DNA of 64,000 nucleotides from Mycolicibacterium flavescens (lineage in GTDB: Bacteria > Actinomycetota > Actinomycetes > Mycobacteriales > Mycobacteriaceae). The position numbers and the translations under genes are program-made. The stretch is from the NCBI RefSeq assembly GCF_001722335.1, contig NZ_MIHA01000003.1, positions 1-64,000 on the forward strand, written 5' to 3'. Positions 17,081 through 25,777 of this stretch are shown in pieces; within the stretch, counting starts at the first letter, position 1, and each line of letters begins with the position of its first letter. A model generated the notes under the pieces. It was not told the DNA's origin. It searched no databases and saw only the letters and a list, made by a program, of their open reading frames with translations.

Positions 17081-18418
17081 GGTCGAGCGCCCGAAGAAGC
17101 CCCGCTTGATACAAGTCATCAGCAAGGTGACGATCTCGTCGTCGTCGACGGGGTGGGGCAGATCCAGAGTGGCCTGCGGCACCCGCGTGACCAGCGCACG
17201 CACGATCAGCGCGGAGACCACGGGGTCGAACGGGTAGACACCCGGTCGCCGGATCAGCATCCGTGCCGCACCGAGGTCCATGAGCACCTGGCCGTGCTCG
17301 CCGATGCCGAGGATGGTGGCGTCGTCGGTGGCGCCTTCGGCCCACACGTCGATGCAACCGGAATACCTGTCGTAGAACTCGACGTAGGTGGCCAGCCAGT
17401 GCTGCAACGTGGATTCGTCGGCGACGGGATCCAGCAGGGCGATCCAGTCCGCGAATGCCCTTGCGGCACCGTAGATTTCGCTCGCGATGGCTGCTAGCAG
17501 ATCCTGCTTGTCGCTGAAGTACTTGTAGAAGGTGCCCCGCGCCACGGCCGCGGCCTCCACGATGTCGTCGACGCTGGTACTGCGATATCCGCGGGCCCGG
17601 AACTGCGCGGCGCCCGCGTCGGCCAGCGCGGTCACGGTGGCCACCGCCCGCTTGCTGAGGTTGGCGGTGCGCTCGCTGATGGACAGTCCCGCGACGTTCG
17701 GTTCCTCAGGAATCTTCACCGCATCCACCTCGGCGGCGGGGTCGTTGCTGGCGCGCAGCCGTAGCGAGGTCAACACAGCGGCGGGGGTGTCGGGAAACAG
17801 CACCAACTGTAGGAACACCGACAAAGTGTCGACGGCATCCTTGGCGCTGCGGCCGTAGGCGCCGTCGGTGTGGACGAACAGGTTGATGCGGTGCACGAGG
17901 GCGGTCATCGTCATGGCCGCGATCTCAGGATCGATCCCTGTCACACCCGAGGCGGCGAGGCGTTCGGCCACCCGGTGGTTGTAGCTGCGGACGAAGCGGG
18001 CGATTTCGGGCCGGACGTTCGCGTCCGACGAGGCGATCGCCGTCCACTGGACGAACATCGTCGAGTACTTCTCGAACACCCAACTCCACTCGCCCAACCA
18101 CCAATTGAGGTTGTCGAAGCCGACCTCGTCCGGCCCGAGAGGGCCGATGCGCCGCGCCACCCTGAACAGCGCGCTACCGCATTCGTTGAGCAACTCGAGG
18201 AAGATCTCGTCCTTGCCCCTGAAGTACTGGTAGAGCGTGGCCCGCGACACTCCCGCCGCCTTGGCGATCGCATCGACCGACGTGTCGAAGTATCCGAGCC
18301 GCCCGAACAACTCCAGCGAGACCTCGGTGATCCGGGTGCGGGTACTTGCACCGCGGGCACCGATGGCAGGACTCGATGGGCCGTAGCTGGCCCGGCGGAC
18401 GATCGATGCTTCGGACAT
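17078..18418 (-). CDS. tandem double-TetR regulator (Mce3R-like)
   Basis: A 446-residue protein made of two complete TetR units. The first helix-turn-helix is at about 30-76 (LGYFDTSVDAIAKAAGVSRA, then TLYQYF) and the second at about 263-308 (YRSTSVDDIVEAAAVARGTF, then YKYF), each followed by its own ligand-type domain. Mce3R of M. tuberculosis is the known mycobacterial regulator with this architecture; it represses lipid-catabolic operons including fadE17-fadE18-echA13. Here a similar protein lies among about eleven class 2 operators, one of them before an acyl-CoA dehydrogenase pair, so it is the best candidate for that regulon. It is upstream of no gene on its strand; the MaoC pair ends 12 bases before its start. 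Confidence 0.88.
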   Translation of the reverse strand: MSEASIVRRASYGPSSPAIGARGASTRTRITEVSLELFGRLGYFDTSVDAIAKAAGVSRATLYQYFRGKDEIFLELLNECGSALFRVARRIGPLGPDEVGFDNLNWWLGEWSWVFEKYSTMFVQWTAIASSDANVRPEIARFVRSYNHRVAERLAASGVTGIDPEIAAMTMTALVHRINLFVHTDGAYGRSAKDAVDTLSVFLQLVLFPDTPAAVLTSLRLRASNDPAAEVDAVKIPEEPNVAGLSISERTANLSKRAVATVTALADAGAAQFRARGYRSTSVDDIVEAAAVARGTFYKYFSDKQDLLAAIASEIYGAARAFADWIALLDPVADESTLQHWLATYVEFYDRYSGCIDVWAEGATDDATILGIGEHGQVLMDLGAARMLIRRPGVYPFDPVVSALIVRALVTRVPQATLDLPHPVDDDEIVTLLMTCIKRGFFGRST

Positions 18419-18430
18419 GATGCGTCCAGC

Positions 18431-18880
18431 CTATGGTGTGGCTGGGCTGACGGCGCCGCTCGCTGTCGTGTTTCGCGGAATCAGGAACTCCGCCGAGCCG
18501 GTCACAGCCACCCCGCCCGTTTGGCGGGTGGCCGCCAACTCCACCGTCACCCGGTCCGCGCCCGGCTCCTCGGTGACGTCAACGATCGTCCCCGAGCAGG
18601 TGAGCACGTCACCGGGCCACACCTGTTCACGGAAACGCACCCCGAATCGGCGCACGTTGCCTGCCCCAAGCCAATCGGAGGCGAATCCAGCCAGCAGGGC
18701 CGCGGAGAACATCCCCTGCCCGAACACCGAGGGATACCCCGCCGAGCGAGCGAGTTCGTCGTCGTAGTGCATCGGGTTGAGGTCGCCGGACGCCCCGGCG
18801 TAGCGGACGAACATCTGACGGGTGAGCGGCCCGAACTCTCGTGCCGGCGCCTGCGTTTCCACCTGCAGTGCGGCGCTCAC
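18431..18880 (-). CDS. MaoC-like hydratase, C-terminal-type subunit
   Basis: A 149-residue hot-dog-fold enoyl-CoA hydratase subunit. The hydratase 2 motif is visible as FVRYAGASGDLNPMHYDDELARSAG spread over residues 24-48, with the catalytic Asp and His in GDLNPMHYD. It overlaps the upstream partner by 4 bases (ATGA), the usual arrangement of heterodimeric HadA/HadB or ChsH1/ChsH2-like hydratases. It should add water across a trans-2-enoyl-CoA made by an acyl-CoA dehydrogenase. Regulated from the class 2 site at 19314. Confidence 0.85.
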   Translation of the reverse strand: MSAALQVETQAPAREFGPLTRQMFVRYAGASGDLNPMHYDDELARSAGYPSVFGQGMFSAALLAGFASDWLGAGNVRRFGVRFREQVWPGDVLTCSGTIVDVTEEPGADRVTVELAATRQTGGVAVTGSAEFLIPRNTTASGAVSPATP

Positions 18881-19302
18881 TTCGCGGCCGTCTCGATGAA
18901 GGTCGCCCTGGCCTCCGCCACGAGTGCTCCTTGTGGGTCGCGGTATTCGGTGACGACGGTGGCGAACTGCATGGTGCCGCCCCGCTTACCCGGTTTGGAG
19001 AATCGCTCGACGAGACGCTCCCGCGCGGTCAGGACCGCGCCGGCGGTGGGCACCTCGCCGTGGAAGGTGTACTCCTGCTCGCCGTGAAGCAGTCGCTTTC
19101 GATCGAACCCCACATTGACGCGCACGCCGGGCGGCGCCCAGCGGGCGGCGGTGGTGAGGAAGGTCGGTGGCACGATCGCGCCGGGTCCGCGGAAGTCTGG
19201 GTTGTCGGAGAGCATGGCCTCGGCGAACTCCGCGATCTTGCCCCGCTCCACGACCACTTCCCACGGGCGGCCCTCGGTCCCATCGGTATCACTGTCAGGC
19301 AT
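18877..19302 (-). CDS. MaoC-like hydratase, N-terminal-type (FAS1-like) subunit
   Basis: A 141-residue hot-dog protein of the MaoC dehydratase N-terminal type (EVVVERGKIAEFAEAML, then PPTFLTTAARWAP and LLHGEQEYTFHGEV). This subunit lacks the catalytic Asp-His pair and pairs with the next gene to make the enoyl-CoA hydratase. The ATG at 19302 is 7 bases after a CACTAT box and there is no Shine-Dalgarno sequence, so a leaderless start is likely; ATG 19311 is an alternative. The class 2 operator sits directly over this promoter. Confidence 0.8.
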   Translation of the reverse strand: MPDSDTDGTEGRPWEVVVERGKIAEFAEAMLSDNPDFRGPGAIVPPTFLTTAARWAPPGVRVNVGFDRKRLLHGEQEYTFHGEVPTAGAVLTARERLVERFSKPGKRGGTMQFATVVTEYRDPQGALVAEARATFIETAAK

Positions 19303-19313
19303 AGCGGTCATAG

Positions 19314-19328
19314 TGACCAATAGTGTCA
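19314..19328. promoter_or_regulatory. class 2-like operator TGACCAATAGTGTCA
   Basis: TGACC and TGTCA half-sites separated by 5 bases, one more than usual, followed by GAATA. It overlaps the promoter of the MaoC pair (minus strand) and lies 62 bases from the next site. Confidence 0.5.
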
Positions 19329-19390
19329 GAATATCTTCTCCACGGGTAGGTTGATCTCCCATCATCCCCAATGAGCCGCTTGTCTGAAAA

Positions 19391-19404
19391 TGACATCGCT
19401 GCCA
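19391..19404. promoter_or_regulatory. class 2 operator fused to a -10 box
   Basis: TGACATCGCTGCCA runs into CAGAAT (19403-19408), and the ATG of the aldehyde dehydrogenase follows 8 bases later, so the operator covers the -10 box of a leaderless promoter. Confidence 0.72.
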
Positions 19405-19416
19405 GAATCGGTGCCC

Positions 19417-20850
19417 ATGGTCGAGTTGGCGGCGAGCTACGTAGCGGGAAAGTGGGCTGCAGGTGCACTCGCGGAAACTGTGGAGGTGACGTCACCGGCT
19501 ACGGGCCAAGTGGTGGGCGCGATCGGCGTGGCGGGCACCGAAGAGGTTGATGCCGCTGTCGCCGCCGCGCGTGCAGCGTTGGCGACGTGGAGGCAGGTCT
19601 CCCCCGCCGACCGGGGCGCCGCGCTGGGCAGGCTCGCCGACGCGTTGACTGCCCGCAAGGGCGAACTGGCCGATCTGGCCACGGCGGAGATCGGCTCGCC
19701 GCGGTCGTGGAGCACCTTCGGGCAGGTCCTCACCGCCACCGGCGTATTGAAGGCCTATGCCGCGATCGCACCCGAGTATCCGTTCACCGCCACCCGCCCC
19801 TCGATGACGGGTGGAACCGTGGAGGTACGCCAGGTGCCCGTCGGTGTCGTGGGGGCGATCGTCCCGTGGAACACCCCGCTGTTCATCGCCGCTCTCAAAC
19901 TCGGCCCCGCCTTGGCGGCCGGCTGCACGGTGGTGCTCAAACCCGCTCCGGACGCACCACTGGCCTTCGGCGTGCTGATGGAGGCGATCGAGCAGGCCGG
20001 CATCCCTGACGGTGTGGTCAACGTCGTCAACGGAGGCACCTCGACCGGCGAGCTGCTCGTCGAGCATCCGGGGGTCGACAAAATCAGCTTCACCGGATCT
20101 ACGACGGTGGGCGCCAAGATAGGCGCGGCGTGTGGCACCAGAGTGCGACGCTGCAGCACCGAACTCGGAGGCAAGTCGGCGGCCATCGTGCTGCCCGACG
20201 CGCCGCTGGAACGGACGGTCAAGGGTCTGGTCGGCGGCGTGATGGGCAACAACGGTCAGTTGTGTGCCGCGCTGACGCGTATCCTATTGCCCCGCAGCCG
20301 ATACGACGAGTTCGTGAGTGCGCTCCAGGTGGCCGTCGAAGCGCTGACCGTCGGAGACCCCGCGGACAGATCCACCGATATCGGTCCACTGATCAACGAA
20401 GCCGCTCGCGACAAGGCGGAAGGGTTCCTGCGGCGGGCACGGGACGAAGGAGCCACCGTGCTCGTCGGCGGCGAACGACCGAACCTGCCAGGATGGTTCG
20501 TCGCGCCCGCGCTGGTGGCGGCGACCAACGACATGGAGATCGCTCGCGAGGAGGTCTTCGGTCCGGTGGCCGTCGTCATAGCGTACGACGACAGCGAACC
20601 GGACGCAGAAGATGCGGTCAGCATTGCCAACGATTCCCGCTACGGCTTGGTGGGCGCGGTCTGGTCGGCCGACGAGCAACGGGCCGCTGAGGTGGCAGCA
20701 CGACTTCAGGTCGGCTCGGTGGCGGTGAACTCGACCGCGGTCCTCGATTTCGGCAGTCCGTTCGGCGGATTCAAGCAATCAGGCATCGGTCGCGAGGGCG
20801 GCCCCGAGGGCCTCGCGGGCTTCGTCGAATATCAAGCCATCATCCGTTAG
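19417..20850 (+). CDS. aldehyde dehydrogenase
   Basis: A 477-residue NAD(P)-dependent aldehyde dehydrogenase. It has the cofactor-binding GAIVPWNTPLF, the general-base Glu in STELGGKSA, the nucleophile Cys in NNGQLCAALTR and the C-terminal FGGFKQSGIGREGG. It converts an aldehyde to the acid before CoA activation. An upstream ATG at 19390 lies inside the operator, so ATG 19417, 8 bases after the CAGAAT box, is preferred (leaderless). It is followed after 19 bases by the alcohol dehydrogenase, giving an alcohol-to-aldehyde-to-acid pair. Confidence 0.88.
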   Translation: MVELAASYVAGKWAAGALAETVEVTSPATGQVVGAIGVAGTEEVDAAVAAARAALATWRQVSPADRGAALGRLADALTARKGELADLATAEIGSPRSWSTFGQVLTATGVLKAYAAIAPEYPFTATRPSMTGGTVEVRQVPVGVVGAIVPWNTPLFIAALKLGPALAAGCTVVLKPAPDAPLAFGVLMEAIEQAGIPDGVVNVVNGGTSTGELLVEHPGVDKISFTGSTTVGAKIGAACGTRVRRCSTELGGKSAAIVLPDAPLERTVKGLVGGVMGNNGQLCAALTRILLPRSRYDEFVSALQVAVEALTVGDPADRSTDIGPLINEAARDKAEGFLRRARDEGATVLVGGERPNLPGWFVAPALVAATNDMEIAREEVFGPVAVVIAYDDSEPDAEDAVSIANDSRYGLVGAVWSADEQRAAEVAARLQVGSVAVNSTAVLDFGSPFGGFKQSGIGREGGPEGLAGFVEYQAIIR

Positions 20851-20869
20851 GCCGGAAGGAAATCACGGA

Positions 20870-22003
20870 ATGCAGACACAGGCCGCCGTGCTGTTTGAGC
20901 GCAACACGCCATGGTCGATCGAGACCATCGAACTGGACCCGCCGAGGGCGACTGAGGTACTCGTCGAGCTGCATGCCTCGGGTATGTGCCATTCCGACGA
21001 CCATCTCGTCACCGGCGACATGCCGATCCGGCTGCCCTGCATCGGCGGTCACGAGGGTGCGGGCGTCGTCAAGGCGGTCGGCGACCACGTGTCCTGGCTC
21101 GCCCCCGGCGACCACGTCGTGTTCAGCTTCATCCCGTCCTGCGGCCGGTGCCCGTCGTGCTCAACGGGCCATCAAAGCCTCTGCGACCTTGGCGCAAAGA
21201 TCTACTCGGGCATGCAGATTCACGACGGAACCGCACGCCACCGCCTCAACGGCGAGGATCTCGCACTGGCTTGTGGTGTCGGATCGTTCGCGCACCACAC
21301 CGTCGTTCACGAGGCGAGTTGCGTCAAGATCCCGGACCACTACCGGCTGGACCGGGCGTGCCTGCTGGGCTGCGGCTTCATCACGGGATGGGGATCGTCT
21401 GTCTATGCCGCCGACGTCCGACCGGGTGACACGGTTGCTGTTGCGGGCGTCGGTGGCATCGGCGCCGCGGCAGTGCAAGGTGCACGGCTGGCCGGCGCCC
21501 GCACGATCACCGTCATCGACCCGTCGGAGTACAAGCGGGAGGAGGCGCTCAAGATGGGCGCCACCCACACGGCAGCGGATTGGAAAGAGGCGAAAGGTGT
21601 TGTTGCCGAAGCGACTTGGGACCGCGGGGTGGACAAGTTCATCTGCGCGATGGGCGTCGGTGATGGTCAACTCATCGGGCAGGCGCTGGCAATGACGGCC
21701 AAACGCGGCAAGCTGGTGGTCACCAATATCCACCCGATGTTGGAACGCGAGATCCGAGCGAACCTGATGGATCTCACGCTCACCGAGAAGCAGATCGTCG
21801 GAACCCTATACGGCTCGGGCAATCCACGGGCGGACATCCCGAAGATCCTGGAGCTCTCCAGTGCCGGACAGGTCGACCTGGATGCGATGGTCACCCGCAC
21901 CTATCCCCTGGCTAAGGTCAACGACGGCTACGCCGACATGCATGCCGGTGCCAATATCCGTGGCGTGCTCATCTATCCGCCCGCGGAGGCAGCGCTGGGC
22001 TGA
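20870..22003 (+). CDS. NDMA-dependent zinc alcohol dehydrogenase (mycofactocin-type)
   Basis: A 377-residue medium-chain zinc alcohol dehydrogenase. The catalytic-zinc region GMCHSDDHLVTG and GGHEGAG, and the four-Cys structural zinc loop CGRCPSCSTGHQSLC, are intact; the Rossmann motif is GVGGIGAAAVQG. Its pattern matches the actinobacterial NDMA-dependent family, whose NAD is tightly bound and is recycled through mycofactocin. The GGAAGGAAAT sequence gives a ribosome site. It works with the preceding aldehyde dehydrogenase; substrate is probably a primary alcohol from side-chain hydroxylation. Confidence 0.85.
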   Translation: MQTQAAVLFERNTPWSIETIELDPPRATEVLVELHASGMCHSDDHLVTGDMPIRLPCIGGHEGAGVVKAVGDHVSWLAPGDHVVFSFIPSCGRCPSCSTGHQSLCDLGAKIYSGMQIHDGTARHRLNGEDLALACGVGSFAHHTVVHEASCVKIPDHYRLDRACLLGCGFITGWGSSVYAADVRPGDTVAVAGVGGIGAAAVQGARLAGARTITVIDPSEYKREEALKMGATHTAADWKEAKGVVAEATWDRGVDKFICAMGVGDGQLIGQALAMTAKRGKLVVTNIHPMLEREIRANLMDLTLTEKQIVGTLYGSGNPRADIPKILELSSAGQVDLDAMVTRTYPLAKVNDGYADMHAGANIRGVLIYPPAEAALG

Positions 22004-22008
22004 ACCGC

Positions 22009-23109
22009 TCACGCCTTGGCGTGTACCGGTTCCCATCCACCGCCCTGGGCGGAGCGGTGCGCTGCGTCGATCACCGCGAGTGACACCAGCCCGTCCTCGA
22101 ACGTGGCCGCGGTACTCGGCTCGCCGTCGAAGGCGGGCAGCCAGTCCTCGAGCATGAGCGCCATCGCCCGACTGGCATGGCCGGCCAGGCCGGTGGGCAG
22201 CCGGTCCGGGTGGGCGGGTTCACGCTCATCCACCTCCAGCGGGGTCAATCCGTCATCGGTGGCCAGACCCGCCGAGTACCGTGCCGATCGAAGATCGCCG
22301 TCCCCGATGATCGTGCCGTCCGAGCCGAACACCTCGAGGCGGTAGTGGTCGGCGTGCGCACCCATCACCGAGACACTGAGCACCGCAGTCATGCCGGACG
22401 GCATCCGCATGAGCACAGCTGCGGTGTCATCTGCGGTGATTCGCAGGGTCTCGCCGTCGGCGAGGTGACGGACGGGGTCGCTGACGGTGACCTCGGCGCA
22501 CACTTCCTCGGGCGCACCGAACAGGCTGCACACGAAGTCGAGGTCGTGCACCAGCATCCCGGCGAGGTAGCCGCCACCCTGTTCCCGGTCATACATCCAG
22601 CGCGCCTGCGGCGGATGGCTCGGGTGCCAGTACGACGCGCTGCGGCTCACCCGTGCCAGGTACTGGTCACCGAGGAACCCCGAACGCACCCGATCAGCAA
22701 CAGCGAGCCAGTCCGGATTCCAGCGATTTTCGAAGCAGCATGCCGTCGGTACGCCGGCTGCCGCGGCGGCACGCACCATCTCGCGGGCCGCCTCCGGGTC
22801 GCCGGCAAGCGGCTTCTCGCACAGCACGGGTTTGCCCGCGGCGAGGGCGGCCAGCGTCATGTCGCGGTGCAGCACCGTCGGTGTGGCGACGGAGATCACG
22901 TCGAGGTCGTCCCGCTGGACGAACGACTCCCAGTCTGTCGACGTCTCCTCGATCCCGAGCTTGGCCGAGACGCGCTCCAGACGATCCGGGGTGCGGGCGC
23001 AGAGCGCAACGGGCTCGAAGCCCGCCGCCGCCCGGAAACCTGGCACCTGTACGTGCGCGCCCCACCCCACACCGATGATGCCGACTCTCAGCGGGGTGCG
23101 GTCCGTCAT
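22009..23109 (-). CDS. Gfo/Idh/MocA-family NAD(P)-dependent oxidoreductase
   Basis: A 366-residue protein with an N-terminal Rossmann fold (VGIIGVGWGAHVQVPGF), the family's CEKPLAG motif near residue 95 and the C-terminal alpha/beta substrate domain. Relatives oxidise or reduce sugars, inositols and other polyols; some act on diol intermediates of aromatic degradation. The ATG at 23109 is preceded by a strong GGAGGG, and the longer frame upstream was discarded because it crosses the class 2 operator. It is divergent from the P450 at 23278. Substrate unknown. Confidence 0.8.
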   Translation of the reverse strand: MTDRTPLRVGIIGVGWGAHVQVPGFRAAAGFEPVALCARTPDRLERVSAKLGIEETSTDWESFVQRDDLDVISVATPTVLHRDMTLAALAAGKPVLCEKPLAGDPEAAREMVRAAAAAGVPTACCFENRWNPDWLAVADRVRSGFLGDQYLARVSRSASYWHPSHPPQARWMYDREQGGGYLAGMLVHDLDFVCSLFGAPEEVCAEVTVSDPVRHLADGETLRITADDTAAVLMRMPSGMTAVLSVSVMGAHADHYRLEVFGSDGTIIGDGDLRSARYSAGLATDDGLTPLEVDEREPAHPDRLPTGLAGHASRAMALMLEDWLPAFDGEPSTAATFEDGLVSLAVIDAAHRSAQGGGWEPVHAKA

Positions 23110-23163
23110 GTGCCCTCCTCGGCTGTCCTTTGTCGATCGCTTCTTGGCGGACTCGACCACTAG

Positions 23164-23177
23164 TGACACTAATGTTA
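23164..23177. promoter_or_regulatory. class 2 operator TGACACTAATGTTA
   Basis: A class 2 palindrome with one mismatch, 55 bases before the Gfo/Idh oxidoreductase start (minus strand). Together with the site at 23252 it frames the divergent promoter region. Confidence 0.65.
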
Positions 23178-23251
23178 GATATCGCTGCGGATCAAGGAGG
23201 GGAAAACCGCGCAATCCCCTCAACGGACGCCTACCCGACATTGCCTATAAG

Positions 23252-23265
23252 TGACATGAGTGCCA
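23252..23265. promoter_or_regulatory. class 2 operator fused to a -10 box before the P450
   Basis: TGACATGAGTGCCA continues as CAGAAT (23264-23269), and the GTG start follows 8 bases later. It is the clearest example of the composite operator plus leaderless promoter. Confidence 0.78.
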
Positions 23266-23277
23266 GAATCTAGAGCT

Positions 23278-24549
23278 GTGAGCGCGATCGACGTCGACGA
23301 GCAACAGTTCGCACCATTGATCGACCTGCGGTGGTGGCAGGAACATCCCGCAGAACGCGCGGAGATTTACCGGCGCCTGCGGGACGCTGGCCCGGTCTTC
23401 GTGCGCACCAACCGGCCCGATGCTCCCCGCGCCCGCGGCTTCTGGGCGGTCGGCGCGCACCGCGATGTGGTCGACATCAGCCGACGAGCCGACGAGTTCT
23501 GCTCCGGGCACGGTACCCAGATCTTCGATCAGACCGCCGAGATGCGCGAATACCGCGGGTCCATCATCGACATGGACGACCCCGAGCACATGCGGCTTCG
23601 CAAGATCGTCTCCCGCGGATTCACCCCGCGCATTCTCGCCGAGATGCGTGGCTTGGTGGAGGAGACAACCGCAGAGATCCTGGACGAGATGCCCCGCACC
23701 GGGAAGTGCGACTTCGTCTCAGCGTTCGCCACGCTGCTTCCGCTGCGCATCATCGACAACATGCTCGGGGTGCCGCGGGAGCACGAGCAGTTCATCGTCC
23801 ATGCCACCAACGTCGTACTCGGCGCCTCAGATCCGGAGTACGTACCCGATCAGACCGCGGCGGGCATCGGGGCGGCGGTCTCCGAGGCCAGCGAGCGGCT
23901 CATCGAACTGCTCAGGAGTATCGCCGAAGACCGCATCGCCCGGCCGCGTAACGACGTGATCAGCAAGCTCGTCACCTCCGACGAGGAGAATTTGACGCCG
24001 CAAGAACTGGCGAAGTTCTTCATCTTGCTGATCGGCGCGGGCAACGAGACCACCCGCAACGCGCTCACGCATGGCCTGCAGATCCTCAGCGCGCATCCGG
24101 ACCAGCGCGAACGGCTGCTGGCGGACTACGACGAGTTGGCACCGACTGCCGTCGAGGAGATTCTGCGGTATGCGAGTCCTGTGATCCACATGCGCCGCAC
24201 CGTAACCCGCGACGGTGTGACGCTGACAGACGCGGACGGGCAGGTGACACACACCTTCGCCGCCGGCGACAAAGTAGTCGTCTGGTATCCGGCCGCCAAT
24301 CGCGACCCCGCGGTATTCGCCGACCCCGAGGCGTTCGACATCGCACGAAAGCCGAATAACCACATCGCCTTCGGGGGACCCGGCCCTCACTATTGCCTCG
24401 GCGCCCACCTCGCCCGCTTGGAATTGAAAGTGGCCTTCGAGATGCTCTACGACCGCTACCCCGACATCAGCGCTGCCGGCGAGCCGGTCATGCTGAGATC
24501 CAACTTCGTCAACGGCATCAAACACCTCGAGGCAACCTACACACCATGA
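23278..24549 (+). CDS. cytochrome P450 (CYP125/CYP142-like look)
   Basis: A 423-residue P450. It has the I-helix GAGNETT at 253-259, ExxR at E294-R297 and the haem ligand C373 in FGGPGPHYCLG. The GNETTRN I-helix and the GPHYCLG haem loop are typical of the mycobacterial P450s that hydroxylate sterol side chains and long branched alkanes (CYP125, CYP142, CYP124), but the subfamily cannot be fixed by eye. GTG 23278 lies 8 bases after CAGAAT with no ribosome site, so it is leaderless. It heads an operon with a hydratase, a DUF35 protein and an SDR, all overlapping or nearly so. Confidence 0.88.
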   Translation: MSAIDVDEQQFAPLIDLRWWQEHPAERAEIYRRLRDAGPVFVRTNRPDAPRARGFWAVGAHRDVVDISRRADEFCSGHGTQIFDQTAEMREYRGSIIDMDDPEHMRLRKIVSRGFTPRILAEMRGLVEETTAEILDEMPRTGKCDFVSAFATLLPLRIIDNMLGVPREHEQFIVHATNVVLGASDPEYVPDQTAAGIGAAVSEASERLIELLRSIAEDRIARPRNDVISKLVTSDEENLTPQELAKFFILLIGAGNETTRNALTHGLQILSAHPDQRERLLADYDELAPTAVEEILRYASPVIHMRRTVTRDGVTLTDADGQVTHTFAAGDKVVVWYPAANRDPAVFADPEAFDIARKPNNHIAFGGPGPHYCLGAHLARLELKVAFEMLYDRYPDISAAGEPVMLRSNFVNGIKHLEATYTP

Positions 24550-25349
24550 ACACCACTGCGGCCGTGCTATCCGACACCACCGATGGCATCCTCACAATCA
24601 CCCTCAATCGGCCAGAGGCCGCGAACGCGGTCCGGCCCGACGACCGCGACACGATCATCGCGCTGCTGGCCGCCGCCGCGGACGACGAGAAGGTACGCGC
24701 GGTGGTGTTGCGCGCCAACGGGAAACACTTCTGCTCGGGCGCTGACGTGGCTTCGCTGGCGGACCGGCGGGCGCGGGGCGAGAAGCGAGTGCTGGAGCCG
24801 ACGCGACGCATCATGAACGGGGCCCAGAAATTGGTTGCCAGCGTGTTGGATTGCCACAAGCCGGTGATCGCCGCGGTGCAGGGTGCTGCGACAGGCCTGC
24901 GGGCCCACGTTGTCTATGCGTCCGATCTCGTGGTCGCCACCGAAAATTCCTATTTCGCTGAGTCATTCGTCAAGCGTGGGCTGGTCGTCGACGGTGGCGG
25001 GTGCTACCTGCTGCCTCGAAGGATCGGCATGCAGAAGGCAAAAGAGATGGCCTTCTTCGGAGAGCGCCTGACGGCAGCCGAAGCGTTGGCACTCGGTCTG
25101 GTGAACCGCGTGGTCGCCCCGGCCGAGTTGGACGCGGCGGTGGCCGACTTCGCCGGGCGGCTGGCGGCGGCACCGACGAGCGCCATCGCGTTCACCAAGC
25201 GACTGCTCAACGACTCGCCCGACACCGATCGGTCCGGGGCGTTCGTTGCCGAGGCGATGGCCCAGGAGATCCAGTCCTACTCACATGACTCGAAAGAGGG
25301 TGTGCAGGCGTTCATCGACAAGCGCCCGACCGAGTTCACCGGGTGGTGA
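24546..25349 (+). CDS. enoyl-CoA hydratase/isomerase family protein
   Basis: A 267-residue crotonase-fold enzyme. The oxyanion-hole segments HFCSGADVASLAD and QGAATGLRAHVV are present. At the position of the second catalytic acid it has GLVVDGGGCYLLPR, where Asp takes the place of the usual Glu, so it may be a hydratase, isomerase or C-C hydrolase acting on CoA thioesters. Its ATG overlaps the P450 stop (ATGA). Second gene of the P450 operon. Confidence 0.83.
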   Translation: MNTTAAVLSDTTDGILTITLNRPEAANAVRPDDRDTIIALLAAAADDEKVRAVVLRANGKHFCSGADVASLADRRARGEKRVLEPTRRIMNGAQKLVASVLDCHKPVIAAVQGAATGLRAHVVYASDLVVATENSYFAESFVKRGLVVDGGGCYLLPRRIGMQKAKEMAFFGERLTAAEALALGLVNRVVAPAELDAAVADFAGRLAAAPTSAIAFTKRLLNDSPDTDRSGAFVAEAMAQEIQSYSHDSKEGVQAFIDKRPTEFTGW

Positions 25350-25354
25350 AGTAG

Positions 25355-25777
25355 ATGGCGCGCGCGGATATCCCGGTCATCGACCAGGTCAGCGAGCCGT
25401 ATTGGGCCGCGGCGCGGCAGGGTCGCCTGCTGATCGCCAAGTGCCGGCCGTGCGGCCGGGTACATCACTACCCGCGGCCGTTCTGCCCCCACTGCTGGAG
25501 CGACGACGTCCACCCGGTTCAGGCCAGCGGAACCGGAATCCTGTACACGTATTCGACGGTGTACGTGAATGATCTGACTCCGTTCAGCGAGCGACTGCCC
25601 TACGTGGCCGCGATCGTCGAGCTGCCCGAGGGCCCGCGGCTGATGACCGCCATCGAGGGCGTCGAACCCGAGCGCCTCCGGGTCGGAATGCCCGTCACCG
25701 CGATTTTCCGGCCCGTCGACGAGACAGATCCCGACAGCCCGTATCTCACGATCTTCACCCCAAGAGAGGACTCATGA
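25355..25777 (+). CDS. DUF35 OB-fold/zinc-ribbon protein
   Basis: A 140-residue acyl-CoA-binding DUF35 protein with a zinc ribbon (CRPCGRVHHYPRPFCPHC, four Cys) and an OB fold. These proteins normally complex with an Ltp-type thiolase to make a retro-aldolase or with a MaoC hydratase. No thiolase gene is in this operon, so it may serve the MaoC pair at 18.4-19.3 kb or a remote Ltp. Its stop overlaps the start of the next SDR by 4 bases. Confidence 0.85.
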   Translation: MARADIPVIDQVSEPYWAAARQGRLLIAKCRPCGRVHHYPRPFCPHCWSDDVHPVQASGTGILYTYSTVYVNDLTPFSERLPYVAAIVELPEGPRLMTAIEGVEPERLRVGMPVTAIFRPVDETDPDSPYLTIFTPREDS

